From contig NC_071389.1 in NCBI RefSeq assembly GCF_022682495.2, forward strand, positions 106,371,951 through 106,435,950: DNA of 64,000 bases, in the 5' to 3' direction. Below, in pieces: positions 11,463 to 24,059 of this stretch. Each line of letters starts with the position of its first letter. The stretch's first letter is position 1. Below the pieces are notes generated by a model. That model saw only the letters and a list, made by a program, of their open reading frames with translations, was not told the DNA's origin and searched no databases. The stretch comes from Desmodus rotundus. Lineage: Eukaryota; Chordata; Mammalia; Chiroptera; Phyllostomidae. Both the position numbers and the translations under genes were made by a program.

Positions 11463-11932
11463 TATTAGTTTCCTATTGGTGTTGTAATGAATCACCAAGA
11501 ACTCTAGATCTTTAAACAACACACCTTTATTTTCTGACATTTCTGGATAGTCGCTGGGTAAAGTCAAGGTGCCAAGAAGACTGCATTCTTTTGGAGCTTT
11601 CAGGGGAGAATCTATTTCTTTACCTTTTCCACCTTCTAGAGGAATGCATTCCTTGTCTCATGGATCCTTCCTCCATCTCCAAAGCAGTGATGACCAGCTG
11701 CATTGCTCCGACTCTGCAACCCTCCTCACACCTTTCTCCTCCTTCTTTCCCTCATCAGGACCATGTGATCACCTTGGGCTCACCTGGACAATCCAGGATA
11801 ACCTCCCATCTCAAGGTCATTAATGTAATAAAATCTGCTAAACCCCTTTTGCCATGTGAGGTCAGATATTTCCAGGTTCTGGGGATTAGGTTGTGGACAT
11901 CTTTGGAGGGCATTATTTTGCCTACTACACTC
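11463..11932 (-). mobile_element. MLT1-type (ERVL-MaLR) LTR, antisense
   Basis: The left edge reads TATTAGTTTCCTATTGGTGT, the reverse of a MaLR LTR end. A TTTATTTTCTGACA segment holds the reversed poly(A) signal, and the right edge ends '...cctactacact'. It is old and diverged; the exact subfamily is not assigned. Confidence 0.6.
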
Positions 11933-12174
11933 TTCTCTTAGACCATTGTTTTATAAAATAAAAGTTGTGGCTCTTTAGTGACTAATAGAGTCAACTTAAT
12001 GGGTGGGAATCAATGTTTTTAAATGAAATCAGAATACTTTTCTTCTAGCAAGGTTTGTATTGTTTCATGGACTTTGGTTTTATATATACATGTGTATCAC
12101 TGTTTAGCAATATTAATATAAAATATGTTTCTTACTGTGAGTTTTGATATTAAAGAAGGAAAGCAATTATGGAA

Positions 12175-12400
12175 CTATTAGGATCTCTGCCTCCAGGATC
12201 TCCATCCATCCTCCACACTGCAGCCAGAAAGTTCCTCCTAAAAATACATTATGAACATGTCACTTGGCTTAAAATTCTCTGGTGGCTCTCCATAGTCAAG
12301 CTAGACATCCTCTGCTTGCTCCTCCAGAACCACTGTGCATGTTCCATCATGGACTGCCTCAACCAGGCTCCTTGGCTTGACTTCCATGTGGCTGTGGGCA
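12175..12400 (+). mobile_element. L2 LINE fragment, sense
   Basis: It contains 'ccatcctccacactgcagccaga' followed by 'catgtcacttggcttaaaattctctggtggctctcca', which is L2 wording just upstream of its 3' end. It is fragmentary and non-coding. Confidence 0.65.
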
Positions 12401-15400
12401 TTGGGAGGCACAGACGAAGGTCAGAGGTCTAGAAGAGAGAGAAGAGTAGGGCACTTTTCCTTCACCTTCTTCTCTGCCAGGCAAGACCAGTTTCATGGCT
12501 TGCGACCTGTAATTCCCACAGGCCCCTATCTAACTATGTTAACTATTAGGTACTTGATATTACCCATTTAAATTCTATTTTCTGTTCTATATATTAATTC
12601 CACAATGTGTCCTCAATGACAATAGTTTGATCTATTTGATATGATCCTCTGAAAACTGTTCTATTTTTTTAGTAAGAATAAAAAATAGAGATAGGTGTGT
12701 AAATGTGCCAGAGACTAAAATTTGTGAATTTGAAATTAAATATACTAACTCCCAGGAGACACAAAGTCTTTTTATGTGAGGATGCCTTAATTTGGGTGTG
12801 CTCTCCTAATTAGTCAGTAAAGCTGAGTCCTAAAAATAATGTCCATCATATTTAAGTAATTATTGCAGAACAAATAAAATGTATATTCTAGAATTTTTTT
12901 TTTAAAAGGCTCTGTGTTCCGAAAGGCTCTGTGCTTGGTTTAGTACTCTGCTGTCACCATCTTGCAATTCTCACTACTTTTGAACAAGGACTTTCATTGT
13001 CATTTTTCACTGGGACCTGAAAATTATGCCACTAGTTCTACTATTTTCAGGTGACACATGGCAGTGACAGTGTTCCTCTACAAAAGGCATAGCTCTTGTC
13101 TGAGACCCATTTCCTACCACCGCAACTTACCCACTTGCCTCAGCAGTTCCTGCTGTTGCTGGCCCTGGGGCACTTCACCACCCTTGTTAGTTTTCTTTAA
13201 CCGTACCCACCTCTTAAATAGTCTCTCATTTAATCTTACTTCACCCCTTCCAAGAGTTACATCTGTTTTCTCTAAGGTTCCTGACCAATAAAATAGCCTG
13301 CTGGATGATGTCCAAAGTCTTGGGGTTACTAAGACTCTTCACAATTGAGGCCCCCTGCCTCCTATCTGTAGGTAATCTATCATGCTGCTTCCTTCATGCT
13401 GTGATCCAGCTCCATCAATCTTCTTGTTGTTCCCACAGATATGCTATGCCTTTTCAGGTCTGCTCTGCAATTGCTAATGATTCCCCAGTGTTGTGTTCCC
13501 CATCCTCCACTGTAATAAAATTTTAGCTGTGCACATTGCTACCCACATAAAGACAATATGTCCCTATTTCCTTTGTAGGAAGTGAGTCCGTGTGACTAAA
13601 TTCTGGTTGTATAAGTAGAAGTGCTTATGTGGGGGACAGATTCCAGGAACCTTCCCTAACAACTCCTGCACCATTACCCCTGTTGGTTCTTCTCTGTCCC
13701 TTATTCCATTTTGGCCTGAAATGTCAGCCATCTGGGATTATGAGCGTTATTGAACTCAACCACTTGGGAGGGGAGATCCTACCACTCACCACCTACCAGC
13801 CAAATCTCCAAAGATGGAGTTCAGTAGAACAGAAAGGAATCTTTTATCTAATGGCAAGTTTCTGCCTCAAATATCTGGGTAAAAAAAGCAAGGGGAAAGG
13901 AAAAGTCAGAGTATGACGTCAAAAATAACTATTTAAATATTTGCATTTGAACTAGTGTGTAAGTTCAAGAACTGAAAACACAAGAACAAAAATCTGTTTA
14001 CAGTGCTATGTTTACCAAGATCTTTGGAAATAAGGGCAAGTTTCTGTCTGAAAGCTCATCTCTTCTAAGACACCCAGAGAAGAATAACCCTGTCACCCTC
14101 TGCCAGCTCAGCTCAAGGTTGTACCAAGAACCTCTTCTCCCACCCAAAAGCATTGTAAACGTAGGTGGCTTAGCAGGTCTCCAGTCGCTGTCCAGCTCCA
14201 GGCATCTTTCAGAATCTATGCCCCAGGCCTCCACTCTCAGGCCCACCGATGACTGATGGCACGCCCCCCTGCCGGGGAAAGAGGAAAGAACTAACTGACT
14301 TTTGCTTTCCAGCACTCTCGTTTAAAAGTCGTTTCCCAGAATCCCACGTGTGCCAAAAGCCTGTGGGAGTGTCCAGCCTTCCAAACAACTCAGGCCAATG
14401 TCAGCCACGTTTGCCGTTGGCTCTCTTCTGGTCACCGTGCTCAGCAAGGGGGCAGAGTCTCCAGTCACACATGCACTCAAACCCTCCCCCATTTCCAAGG
14501 GGGTGTGTCCCCCCATTACATGAGGAGGAGGAACCTTCTTCAGGGATGGTAGAAAAATATGTGGAAGGAACCTGAGTCCCTGAAGATTTTATGGAACAAA
14601 GCCTTTTCCCCAGCCCCAGAGGAAATGCCTAAAGGCCTAAATACTTTTACATAAGAAAGGAATAAACTCTTTTTAAGCCACTGATACTTGGGTTTTCTAT
14701 TCTTACCAATGAACCTGATCCTAACTAATGCTATACTATCATCATTTACTAATTAAATATGCATTAAGAATCCCCTTTTCCAAGTGTGGGGCAAACAAGT
14801 GTGAGGAAGGCCAAGAGTGTGTGGGTCATTTGACTGCTTGAGGTCACTGGTGTGGTCAAAATGGTGCTGCCAATAATATGTCCGAAGTACCCCCACCTGG
14901 AGCCTTAATCTCCACCTATGTTATCAGAGAAAGGTATTCTCAACGGTATTATAAATGCACAGCTTCTCCCAGCCTCTCCATTCAGTCTGTCATTTACAAT
15001 TCACAGTAATTATAGTGGCACATTTTGAATCAAGCAGAGGAAGACATGTAATAAGTGCATATATTTTTAGAAGGCTGCTTCAGTTTCATAGAAAAAAAAA
15101 AAACAGAGTCAAGAAATGTAATTGGAAAAGAGGTAAAATTCATAGTCTAGGCCAGAAACTTTAATTTATTCTGATACGAATAACAGAACAATGCTACAGC
15201 TGAAGATTTGCAGCTTCACCTTGAGCGACTCCTGCACTGACTCATTTCGGAGCGTTGCTGGTTCCATCAGGGATGGATTCTGAGGGGAAAGGTGCTGCCA
15301 GGTACAGTCAGAAAGAACAAAATTCACATCACAGGTTCTATTGGGAGGCTTCTGGCTGCTGCAGCTTTGTGAGCAACCATGAGGGCCTCCCATGTCAGAA

Positions 15401-15904
15401 GCTGCATAATTGTGGACTCTGAAAATAAGTGCTAAGAACCACTGTGTCAGGAAATAACATATCACACAGTTAAGCTTCCCACTTAGGAAATTTGAAAAGG
15501 CTTTTCTTTTTCTCTGCTGTGATCTATCTTAAGTGGGAGAAGAGCTCTTTGAAATGTGGAAATACAGGGACTCAGAATTTAGACATAGGGGGATTCTGTG
15601 CCTTTTCATCTAGGTCTTCTTCTTTTTCTTTAAATGAACTAGCAAGAGTAATGAGATCCTTCAGCTCAGCAGAGAATGAGTCTCCGTTATATTCTTGGAC
15701 CAGGGTTCTGGGGACTAGGTTCCCAGGGAGCCAGTGCCTTTTACATAGTACCCACTCCCCATCATCACCTCCACCTTCAACCAGTGCTTTCATCGAAGAA
15801 GTTCTGTAAAGTTTTTCTGTGGAGTTAAAGATGGTTCACACATAAACTGCTGATGGTGATGGAAAGGGAAGGGACATACATGAGAGGGTAGGGAAGGGGA
15901 AGTG
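12401..15904. other. No confident gene; unresolved old repeats
   Basis: Several 70-108-codon open frames occur on both strands (for example 13629-13916, 14249-14575, 15492-15809). They overlap each other, lack domains and have no splice context. The end of the block at about 14640-14740 ('ataaactctttttaagccactga' near 14661) resembles the 3' end of an old LTR or transposon. A 12-base A-run lies near 15091. Confidence 0.35.
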
Positions 15905-16296
15905 TTAGGGACTGTACTGTGTCCCCCAAATTCCTATGTCGAGGCTCTAATCTCCCAATGTGACTGAATTTGGAGATAGGGCCTTTAAAGAGCTAATTAA
16001 GGTTAAGTGAGGTCATAAGGGTGGGGTCCTAATTTGATAGGGCTGATGTCCTTATAAGAAGAGGAAGAGATACCAGGACACTCCCACAGAGAAGAGGCCA
16101 TGTGAGGTCACAACAAGAGGACAGACACATGCAAGCTGAAGAGAGAGCTCTCAGGAAAACCCAACATGCCAACACCACCCACCAGAACTGTGAGAGAATT
16201 AATATCTGCTGTTTAAGCCCCCCTCACCCCCACCTCCCCCAACCCCAGCCAGTCTGTGGTATTTTGCTATGGCAGCCCCAGAGGACTAATACAGGA
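15905..16296 (+). mobile_element. MLT1/MST-type (ERVL-MaLR) LTR, sense
   Basis: The MaLR order is clear: 'gggactgtactgtgtccccc' start, 'aatttggagatagggccttt', 'gtccttataagaagagga', 'ccatgtgaggtcaca', and the end 'ctgctgtttaag...gcagccccagaggactaatacag'. The length near 390 bp fits this LTR group. It is a solo copy, since no internal MaLR sequence is adjacent. Confidence 0.85.
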
Positions 16297-16470
16297 AGCA
16301 ACATTTATTAATCATGCACTAGGTGGCAAACCCTCAGATAAACACTTAACAGCTCTGGAATGTAGGAAAAACCAAGGTTCAGAGAACGACGGCCTGCTCA
16401 AGGTCACAGAATGATGGACTTCAGATGTGAACTCACGTCTGTTTAGTTTCAAAACTCAAATTGTTTCATT
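16297..16470 (-). repeat. MIR SINE, antisense
   Basis: Reversed MIR layout: 'aacatttattaatcatgcact' start, 'ttcagagaacgac', 'gctcaaggtcacagaatga', then the tRNA-like side. It is diverged but collinear. Confidence 0.6.
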
Positions 16471-16482
16471 CTATTAGAGGTT

Positions 16483-16640
16483 CTCAAGTACTGGTGTGCT
16501 TCACAATCATCTACCAAGTTTGCTAAAATTTTTGAAGCCTCTATCCACCCTAGACCTACTGAATGAGCTCAAGGCATGGGACCCTGGGCTCAGTGTTTTT
16601 CATAAACCCCCAGGGGGTGCTGCCTCACCCCACTGCCCTA
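16483..16640 (+). mobile_element. MER5-like hAT DNA transposon
   Basis: 'gaggttctcaagtactggtgtgcttcacaatcatct' is followed by 'ccaccctagacctactgaat' and 'ccctgggctcagtgtttt', the order of MER5A-type non-autonomous elements. Confidence 0.65.
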
Positions 16641-18529
16641 GCCCCTGAGGCTTGAGGAAAGGTTTCCTGTCTGGTGGTTTCCCAACATTGCATGGGGGAC
16701 AAGCGGATAAGACTAGTAAAGCTGTTGTGGCGTCTTTCCTACCCCTCAACTGCACTGGAACTCCAGGAGTTGTAATTTTCATTAGCCTGATGTGGGAGAA
16801 CTTTCCCACAACATCATCTTAAAACATCAACTCCGATTTGGCACATGATCTTCGGTGATCACGGAACCCTGATAGCCCTTAGTTTTCAAGGGTCCGTCTT
16901 GCTCTACAGTCTGACATATCTGCATATGAGTCTCAGGATTTTACCATGGAAATCTCTGTAGTCTGTGAGCCATTTATTGTCAGCCACATCCAGTACAAGA
17001 AACCTCAGCAGCATGAAATGCCAAAATGGTTTGTAAAGCTAATAATAAACATTTAATGTTTTGTGAATCTGGGGTTCTGTTTGTTGTATTCTCATAAAAT
17101 TATGTGCACCCAAAGTTATTTCTGGCCACTGAATTATAATTCTATTCAGGGAACCAGAAACATACTAGATATTCCTTCCCTGACCAGGTCTCCTGAACTG
17201 TCTAAGTAGCCTTAAGGAGAAAGATACTTGTATTTTCTTCACATCGGAGAATATCCTTTCTCAGCATATGTCATCAACTGAAGGTATGGACTGGTTGGGC
17301 TGCTTCACAATCAGACAGGAGCACAATTTGCTTCTACATGGTATTTTTGAAGCCTGATTCTTGACTTCTTCTTCACTCTTTGAGGAATGCAATACATTCA
17401 GAAATTGTTTGGCTTTAAGGATTGTTAGTTATCCCCCGTTTCTCTAGGGAACAAGAGGGAACAGAGGAACAGAGAAGAAGGCAAAAACCAATGGGGTCTG
17501 CATGAATGGGCTCTGTCCCTCCATCAGCTACGAACCTGAGCAAGTACACTCTGGGCAGGTGGCAGCCCATGGGCACTGGGAGGCCAGTCGACCATAAGAC
17601 CGCAAGCAGGAGACTGCTGCCAGCTTGGACAGGGCAGCCACAGGCACAGCAGACCTGCTCCTTGTGGCTCAGAGGAAAACGGATACAGGAAGGACGTAGC
17701 TCTCCGAAAAAGCCTCTGCAGAGTGGAGCCTGAAGCACTGGCTCTGCTGAAGGAGTGTGCGGTTCTTCTCTGACACGAAGAGGGAAGAGAAGGGGGAGGA
17801 AACACACACACAAGCTCAAGGGAGGGCCTGGAAGATGCTGTGGTCTGAGCACAGGCACCTGGCTCTCAGTTCAGTTTGCATATAGTTTGTGTTCACAGGT
17901 CTGCCTTATGGTAGGCGATTCCTACTCCCAAGGGTAGAAGGAAGAGCTCTTGTCCCCAAAGGAGCCACAAAATGCAGGGTCCCCAAGATTTGACACTTAT
18001 TTCTTCCATTACTACCCATGGGATTAAATGGAACCCTTTTTAGGTTGGACCACAGAACAAGTTAAACAAGTCATGGTTCTCTTCAAATATTTCCCCTTAG
18101 ATCATAGCTGTCCCTCTAATCGTTAAAGTTTTCCTTTCAAACACTCCTATCCTTTCTAACTCAAGACTTAAGTTCTTTCCTGATGTCCACCTTAAGCAAT
18201 CAATGCCCAGAAAAGATGCATAGGTCAAAGCTGACCCTACATTTAAAAATGCAATGTGTATAACCATGAAGAAAATGGTCTGGATATACACTGAACCAGA
18301 GAGAGTGGGTGTCTTTGGGAAGGGGAGTGGAGCTAGAGCAGGCACCCAAGAGAGACTGGTGCTTCTCTGCTATTTGTTTCTGTGTATATCTTTATAATTT
18401 TAAAAATGTGTAATGTTGAATGAGTGGAAAATTTTTAATTGCATAAACTAATTCTTGCCTAAAGCAAAAAAGGGTACACAGACATAATTATCTTAAGAGG
18501 ATTGATTTATTCCCCACACTGTCATATTT
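16641..18529. other. No recognised feature
   Basis: Unique-looking DNA. A 147-codon minus-strand frame (17415-17858) lies over a GC-richer patch with overlapping frames in other phases and no recognisable domain. I do not accept it as a gene. Confidence 0.4.
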
Positions 18530-18545
18530 GAGCCTATTTTTTCTT

Positions 18546-18774
18546 CCTTCTTTAAGAAACATTACCTATTTATTTTTTGGAAAAAAGTAAGGGAGAGAGA
18601 AAGAGAGGGAGAGAAACATCAATGTGCAAAAGAAACACTGATCAGTTGCCTCTCATGCACCCCTAACCAGGAACCTGGCACACAACCCAGGCGTGTGCTC
18701 TGCCTGGGAATTGAACTGGTGACACTTCAGCCTGTGGGACAATGCCCAACCCACTGAGCCACACCCGTCAGGGT
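18546..18774 (-). repeat. Ves-type tRNA-derived SINE, antisense
   Basis: Read on the minus strand, it starts with the tRNA-like head (reverse of '...ccactgagccacacccgtcaggg') and ends in a GAGA/CTCT-rich tail with an A-rich stretch. Imperfect target-site duplications flank it: GAGCCTATTTTTTCTT (18530-18545) and GAGTCTACTTTTCTT (18775-18789). Ves SINEs are typical of bats and are moved by L1. Confidence 0.85.
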
Positions 18775-18789
18775 GAGTCTACTTTTCTT

Positions 18790-20177
18790 AAAAAGAATAT
18801 ATTATGTGGTAGTTAAGATAACAAAAAAATAAAATAAAATAAAGAACAGCACAATGGCTCCCATGTCCTCATCCTCTAATTAAGAAATAAAACACTGCCA
18901 CCACAGAGAAGGTGTCCCATACACACTCCTTGTCTCTTCTATATGACAATTCCAGGAGTAGCAAGAATGCATCATCTCTCCATGACCACGCAGTAACTGG
19001 TGCAGGAGTTGTCCTATGTTGTCCAGATGGGACTTCCAGAAAATACCTCTCAGGAAGCAGAGAGAAGGGTTTGAGGAAAGTTTTGGGCTGAGTTTTTACT
19101 CTTTTGTGTCACCTGCAATAATGCCTCCTTCCTTTGTCAAGAAGGTGTTAGTCAGAGAAAGGCTAAGACAAAAGCAGCAGCCCCTCTGGATCTGTGCAAG
19201 GATGGCCGCACTTCCTGGGAGCGTGTCCCCCATGACTGCCACGTCTGCTGTGGCTGTGGCAATGAAGAGCTGTCATCCATTCCCCAGTGTGCGCGTCAGG
19301 GCAGGCCACCCAATCAGCACGTTTGTGAGCCTGTTGTTAGATGGCAGGGCTGCTTCCTGCAAACTGTAGATCAAAGGGATTAGAGAGTGCTGCGAATAAA
19401 ATCTTTTGTGTTCATTTTTATGAACACTTGAAACTGAGTTTTTTCTAATACCACTTGTACCTTCTGTAACCTCAAGTGCGATGGATGTGTCTTTGGAAAT
19501 TAATGACATAATTACAGAATCTGTTCCCCCTGGATCACTTGCTGGTGGTTACATATGCTCTTCACTCCTTTTTCTCAGCAGAGTTGAGAAGCCTAAGTTG
19601 ATTTTATGTAAATAAACTAAAGAATGTTCACAAAACTAAGATATAAATAAGAACCACAAAGTAAGTTTTTCCCAATGGCGAAGACTCTGTTTTTGATTGT
19701 TAAAACCCCCCATTTTTTTTTGTGGTGGAGGGTGGGGGGCTAATACTGTTTCCAGTTTTTGTTGTTTGCTCTTCTGAAAGAAATGACATTTAAATAATGC
19801 TGATTATATTAACTTACCTGTATGTTAGTGCCAGTGGACAAGGCTTGCAATGGCCCTCGGTTTTGTACATAGAATGACACGCCTAAATTGTCTAAGAAAG
19901 TACCCAGCGCTCTGCCAATTGGCAGCACCAGTTTTACATGTACGTCAATCTGAGTAAATGTGAAGGGACAGCAAACCCACGCCCGAATGTCCTCTCATGT
20001 CCTAGTAACCAGAGAGAGGTACTCACTGGTCCTGCCTCGTCTATCCCGTGCAGAGCCAGGATGGAAATGGAAAGGATTCTCTGATCAAAATATCAGATTT
20101 AGATCCATCTGGTTCAGACCGCTCTCCTTAACACCACCCAAAGAGCTCCTCTAACTGGAAAAATTAAAAAGACAAAA
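18790..20177. other. No recognised feature
   Basis: No gene or confident repeat. It includes a short (AAATA)n-like patch near 18827-18842 and a 117-codon frame at 19016-19369 with no domain. Confidence 0.35.
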
Positions 20178-20183
20178 GAAAAC
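20178..20183. repeat. 6-bp target-site duplication GAAAAC (left)
   Basis: The same hexamer recurs at 20747-20752, directly after the LTR. Six bases is the usual duplication length for class II (betaretrovirus-like) ERVs. Confidence 0.8.
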
Positions 20184-20746
20184 TGATATGGATCCCGGCC
20201 TACGGGATCCATGTGTTGTCTCAGCAATGGACAAATTCACGCAGAGTACCAAGTCCTGTGGAGGACAAGGGACGGTATGGCCACTCTCTCAAGGGGAGAG
20301 CGCCCCACCCCTGCCTGGACAGGGTTTTATTGCTTTTCTGGGCACATTACATGGAGGATGGTCCTCATTTACTATGCACAGGTTTGCTTTAGGTGGTTAC
20401 CTTTTACAGAAAACAAAGGACAGGATGTTGCTAATTACATCAAAAAGGAAGGATATTTGCAAATGTAAAGGGAAAAGTGGTTGAACCTGTTACACTCATC
20501 CTTGGAAGGTTTAGCATAGATTTTAGGAAGTTACTTTAAAGATATGCAGTAAACGTTTGCTGCCTCAATTCAGGGTGTGGGTGGGGGTTAGCAAAAGCAA
20601 GTCTCAAAGCTGCCTAGTTACAATACAGGCCTGATTCCCCACGGGAGAATCTATCCATGGGCATGGGTCCTGTGTGCCAGACCTCACTTTCCACTGGCTT
20701 TTCCGAGTGGCAGCTGGGTCCATGCCACACAGAACGGTCTCCTATA
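20184..20746 (-). mobile_element. Solo LTR, ERV2-like, short form (copy 1, 563 bp)
   Basis: It is homologous over its whole length to 36577-37138 and to the left 565 bp of 43964-45331. On the minus strand it starts TATAGGAGACC, carries AATAAA (plus TTTATT at 20326-20331) and ends ...CCATATCA. The 3' CA end is canonical, but the 5' end is TA instead of TG. It is flanked by GAAAAC on both sides, so these are real integration ends. No internal viral sequence is attached. Confidence 0.85.
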
Positions 20747-20752
20747 GAAAAC

Positions 20753-21084
20753 CAACAGGGAACTGAAGTACATTACCTATCATTTATCTAAAATCATAAT
20801 ACATGCTATATCATCACATATATCATAATATCTTATATAATTTACTGAAAGTTAACTGAAATATAACCAAATATACCATGATTTCAAATAACAACTCTGT
20901 TTCCAAAATGGCCCTGCCACCAGCCCCTCCTCCCTGACTGTGCACCACTCAGGCCCTCAGCCCAGTGTGGGGATGAGGCTGCTGTCCTGGCTCCCTTCAC
21001 TCCCTTCTTTCACCATCCCGATTAAGTATGTCTGATGCACCTCTCAGTCTCGATCTCATCCAAATTTCATGCCGATGTGGTCAT
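20753..21084. other. No recognised feature
   Basis: AT-rich, then moderately GC-rich unique-looking DNA. No gene was recognised. Confidence 0.35.
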
Positions 21085-21270
21085 GACATTTGTCCTCACA
21101 AATCAGATAATTGGAGGTGAGCTTTAATTATTTTACCCTCATTTTATAGAGAGAACAAATAAGGCCAGAGATGCTCTAACTTGCCCAAGATCCGGTTAGT
21201 CAGTGCTGAAGTCAGAGCTAGGATTCCAAATTTCTAACCCCCAGTGTACCTTTCTTCACCCCAGAGTGCT
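21085..21270 (-). repeat. MIR SINE, antisense
   Basis: Reversed MIR pieces: 'tttaccctcattttatagagagaacaaataaggccagag', 'cttgcccaagatccggttagtcagtgc', 'agtcagagctaggattccaaa'. Diverged. Confidence 0.65.
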
Positions 21271-21922
21271 CTCATAGGAACGATTGAAAGGTGCCAATTA
21301 AGAAAATGCTAATTAACAAGTACACTTTGAGAAAACCCAATTATTACATTCAGGAATGTCAAGAGAAAACATACATTTGCATAGGTCCCATCTTTGACAT
21401 GATGCATCTTCTTGGAGGTAGTAAAACTGCATTCTTGGGGTGTGTTTACTGAGACTTGAGAGATGACACTTGCTTAAGACGTCTGTTTCAAAGGATCCCA
21501 GCAACCCTGGAGTCTTATGAATTTGTGCTGTGTGTGAATTTGCCATCAGTTTCTCAGCAAATGTGTTAGCATTTCACGTCAGCAGGAGATAAGCCAGAAA
21601 ATGAGAAAATTAGCTAGAAGAATCCAATGCCCTTGATTTCATAGCTGCTTTCATGAAGTTAACGTCAGGTTCTTTTTTGGCCAGCAATGATTAAGTCTTA
21701 TAATGAGTCAGTTTGCTTTTGCCACAACTTGTAGAATATAATTTTCTTGCATAATCTTCTGTCAAATCTTTTCTGGTTAAAAAAAAACCCTAAGACAACT
21801 AACAAATAAAAAGGAAAAATTTTGGCCATTTCCATGGATTGAAGTTAAACTCAGGGTCTGATTTCATCCTTTACCTTGAACTGGACTAGAGCCAGTGAGG
21901 CACAACTCTACAAGCAAAGCAG

Positions 21923-21973
21923 AGAAGTATTACTTTATCAGAAGTATTACTTTATCAGAAGTATTACTTTATC
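21923..21973. repeat. Perfect 3 x 17-bp tandem repeat
   Basis: The unit AGAAGTATTACTTTATC is repeated three times without a mismatch (21923-21939, 21940-21956, 21957-21973). Neighbouring sequence is unrelated. Confidence 0.95.
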
Positions 21974-23094
21974 CTGTTGAGAGAGGGGACTCAGGAGGCA
22001 GTTGTGACATGCTGTGCTTGCTATCTCTCCAAAGGTACCGACAGGGTTGATGGATCTCCATACCCAGTAGTTTCACAGCTCACACTCTGCTAAATTCCCT
22101 TAAAGCTGCACTTTGAAGATCAGTCCTGAGATGGAGACCTTACTTCTCTGATTGAACATGTTGTGATTTGTTCCTCCTGCATCTAAAGCTAGTCCAGATT
22201 GTGTCTAGACCCCAGGGAGGGACCAGAGCTGAGCCTGCGGTGTCCTGCATGCTCACAGGGCTCTGGCTGGTTTCTGAACTGCCACATCCTGGGCTGTGTG
22301 GCCTCTTCCCTGAGTGCAACACAGTCTTTGGTGCTGGCATTTTCCCTGGCACAGAGGCTGTGCGTACGCATACTCAGAAGAGGGCTGGAAGCTCCTGCAG
22401 GAGAAGAGGCCTCATGTTTACAGATTCCTGTTCTCACTGGGGGTCCACAGTCCTCATGTCAATGAGGAGGTTTAAATAAACATCTTGCATTGGACAGGCA
22501 GATCACATTGGGACATTTAGATGTCCTGTGGCATCTAAATAAATCCAGGCATTTCAACCCTCAAAATCTACTTCTCACTCATGTTTTATGTGAATTAATG
22601 TTTGATTGCAGCTCTGCTGCTCACGTCCTCCCTTCGGGACCACAGCTGCCATTGCATCCTGTGCTCAAGACAGTAGTGGTTATCACGCCAGAAGGGAAAG
22701 GGGACCTAGAAAACCATGCAGTGGCTGTTAAAACTGAAATTGGTTCTCCACACTTTGCTCATGTTTCATTGGCCACAGCAAGTCACGGAGCCACATTGGT
22801 TATCTGTCAGGTTGGAGAATATAAGCTGCCTCCGGGCAAAGCTAGTGATATTTGTGAACAGCAAAACAACCAGTGATGCTAATGAAATGTTAAACCCATA
22901 CTTTCCAACACTTCCAGTTCACAAGCATTTTGATAGGCCAGTGACCACCCAGCCTGTTCATTCTCAGCTGTCCCCAAAGCAGTATTTACTTGGGGCTGGG
23001 TATCCTTTGAACCACATCAAAATTGACTAATTTCTTCCTTTACCCTTAATTACATAAATATTACATAAATATATTCTTCTGAAATATGCACACA
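21974..23094. other. No recognised gene
   Basis: Overlapping open frames of up to 128 codons occur on both strands (22140-22479, 22490-22876). They lack domains and start or stop signals of a gene. A segment near 22765-22800 ('cattggccacagcaagtcac') resembles a common old repeat that I cannot name. Confidence 0.35.
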
Positions 23095-23700
23095 ACAAAA
23101 CAAGAGCAGTCTGACAGTTCTTGAAACAATTAAAAATTGAAATACGGTATGATGCAGCCATCCCACTTCTGGACGTAGCTCCAAAAGAAGGGAAAGCAGG
23201 GTCTGGCGGAGACATGCAAACACCCGTGTTCATAACAGCATGGGTCACAATTGCCAAAAGGTAGAAGCAACCCAAGTATCCATCTGTGGGTAACTGGATC
23301 CGTAGAACATGGTATTTAGATACAATGAAATTATTAGTCAGCCTTAAAAAGGAGGGAAAAATGTTAAAGCCTTTCCGCTAAGGACAGGCTTTAACAAAAA
23401 GATAAATACTGTATGATTCCTCTTGTATAAAGTATTGGAAGTGGTTAAATTCGTGGAGACAGAAAGCGGAGTGGTGGTTGCTGGGGACAGAAGTGGGGGG
23501 AGGGGAGCGGGGAGTTGTTTAATGGCCCGGTTTCAGTCCTGCCAGGAGGAAAGTGTTCTGGAGATCTGCTTCACAACAATGTGAATATACTTAACACCAC
23601 TGGACTAGACAGTTAAAGACGGTTAAGATGGTAAATTTTGTTACTTTTTACTACAATTAAAATTTAAAAAGTTAAAAAACAATTAAAAGTAAAGCAAGAG
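23095..23700 (+). mobile_element. L1 3' end (L1M type), sense
   Basis: It begins in the C-terminal coding part of ORF2 ('agccatcccacttctgga', 'agtatccatctgtgggtaactgga', 'aatgaaattattagtcagcctt') and runs into a G-rich 3' UTR stretch ('agtggtggttgctgg', a G-run near 23494-23515) and an A-rich tail near 23650-23700. It is the only clear L1 in sense orientation here. Confidence 0.75.
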
Positions 23701-23928
23701 TCTCTTGGATGACCATTTTCCAATCTCATCCCCTTCCCTATAGGGAGTTAATATCTGCTTGTTAATTTGTAGAGTATCCTTACACATTTTTCTATGTGCT
23801 TACACACATTCCCACATAGAGAAAAATAGAAATGAAAACAGCTTGTCCACACAAACTCTTTTCTATTTTACACATGTTACATAGCATTACATATATTTTC
23901 AGCAGTATGCTTTTTGCATCTGATAATA

Positions 23929-24050
23929 CAGGGTGGGCAAAAGTAGGTTTACAGTTGTTCTTATGGAAAATAATACAATTCATAAATAATAACAAGAATA
24001 AACTGTGTTTTGCATACTCACAACTGTAAACCTACTTTTTTCCCACTCTG
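23929..24050. mobile_element. Mariner-type MITE (122-bp hairpin)
   Basis: The ends are inverted repeats of about 30 bp: the left starts CAGGGTGGGCAAAAGTAGG, and the reverse complement of the right starts CAGAGTGGGAAAAAAGTAGG. A TA dinucleotide flanks both sides (23927-23928, 24051-24052), as expected for Tc1/mariner insertion. There is no transposase gene. The whole unit can fold into one hairpin. Confidence 0.85.
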
Positions 24051-24059
24051 TATATGTCA

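Noticed and set aside
17415..17858. 147-codon minus-strand frame
   Set aside because: Overlapping frames on both strands, cysteine/leucine-rich composition from GC skew, and no domain or gene signals.
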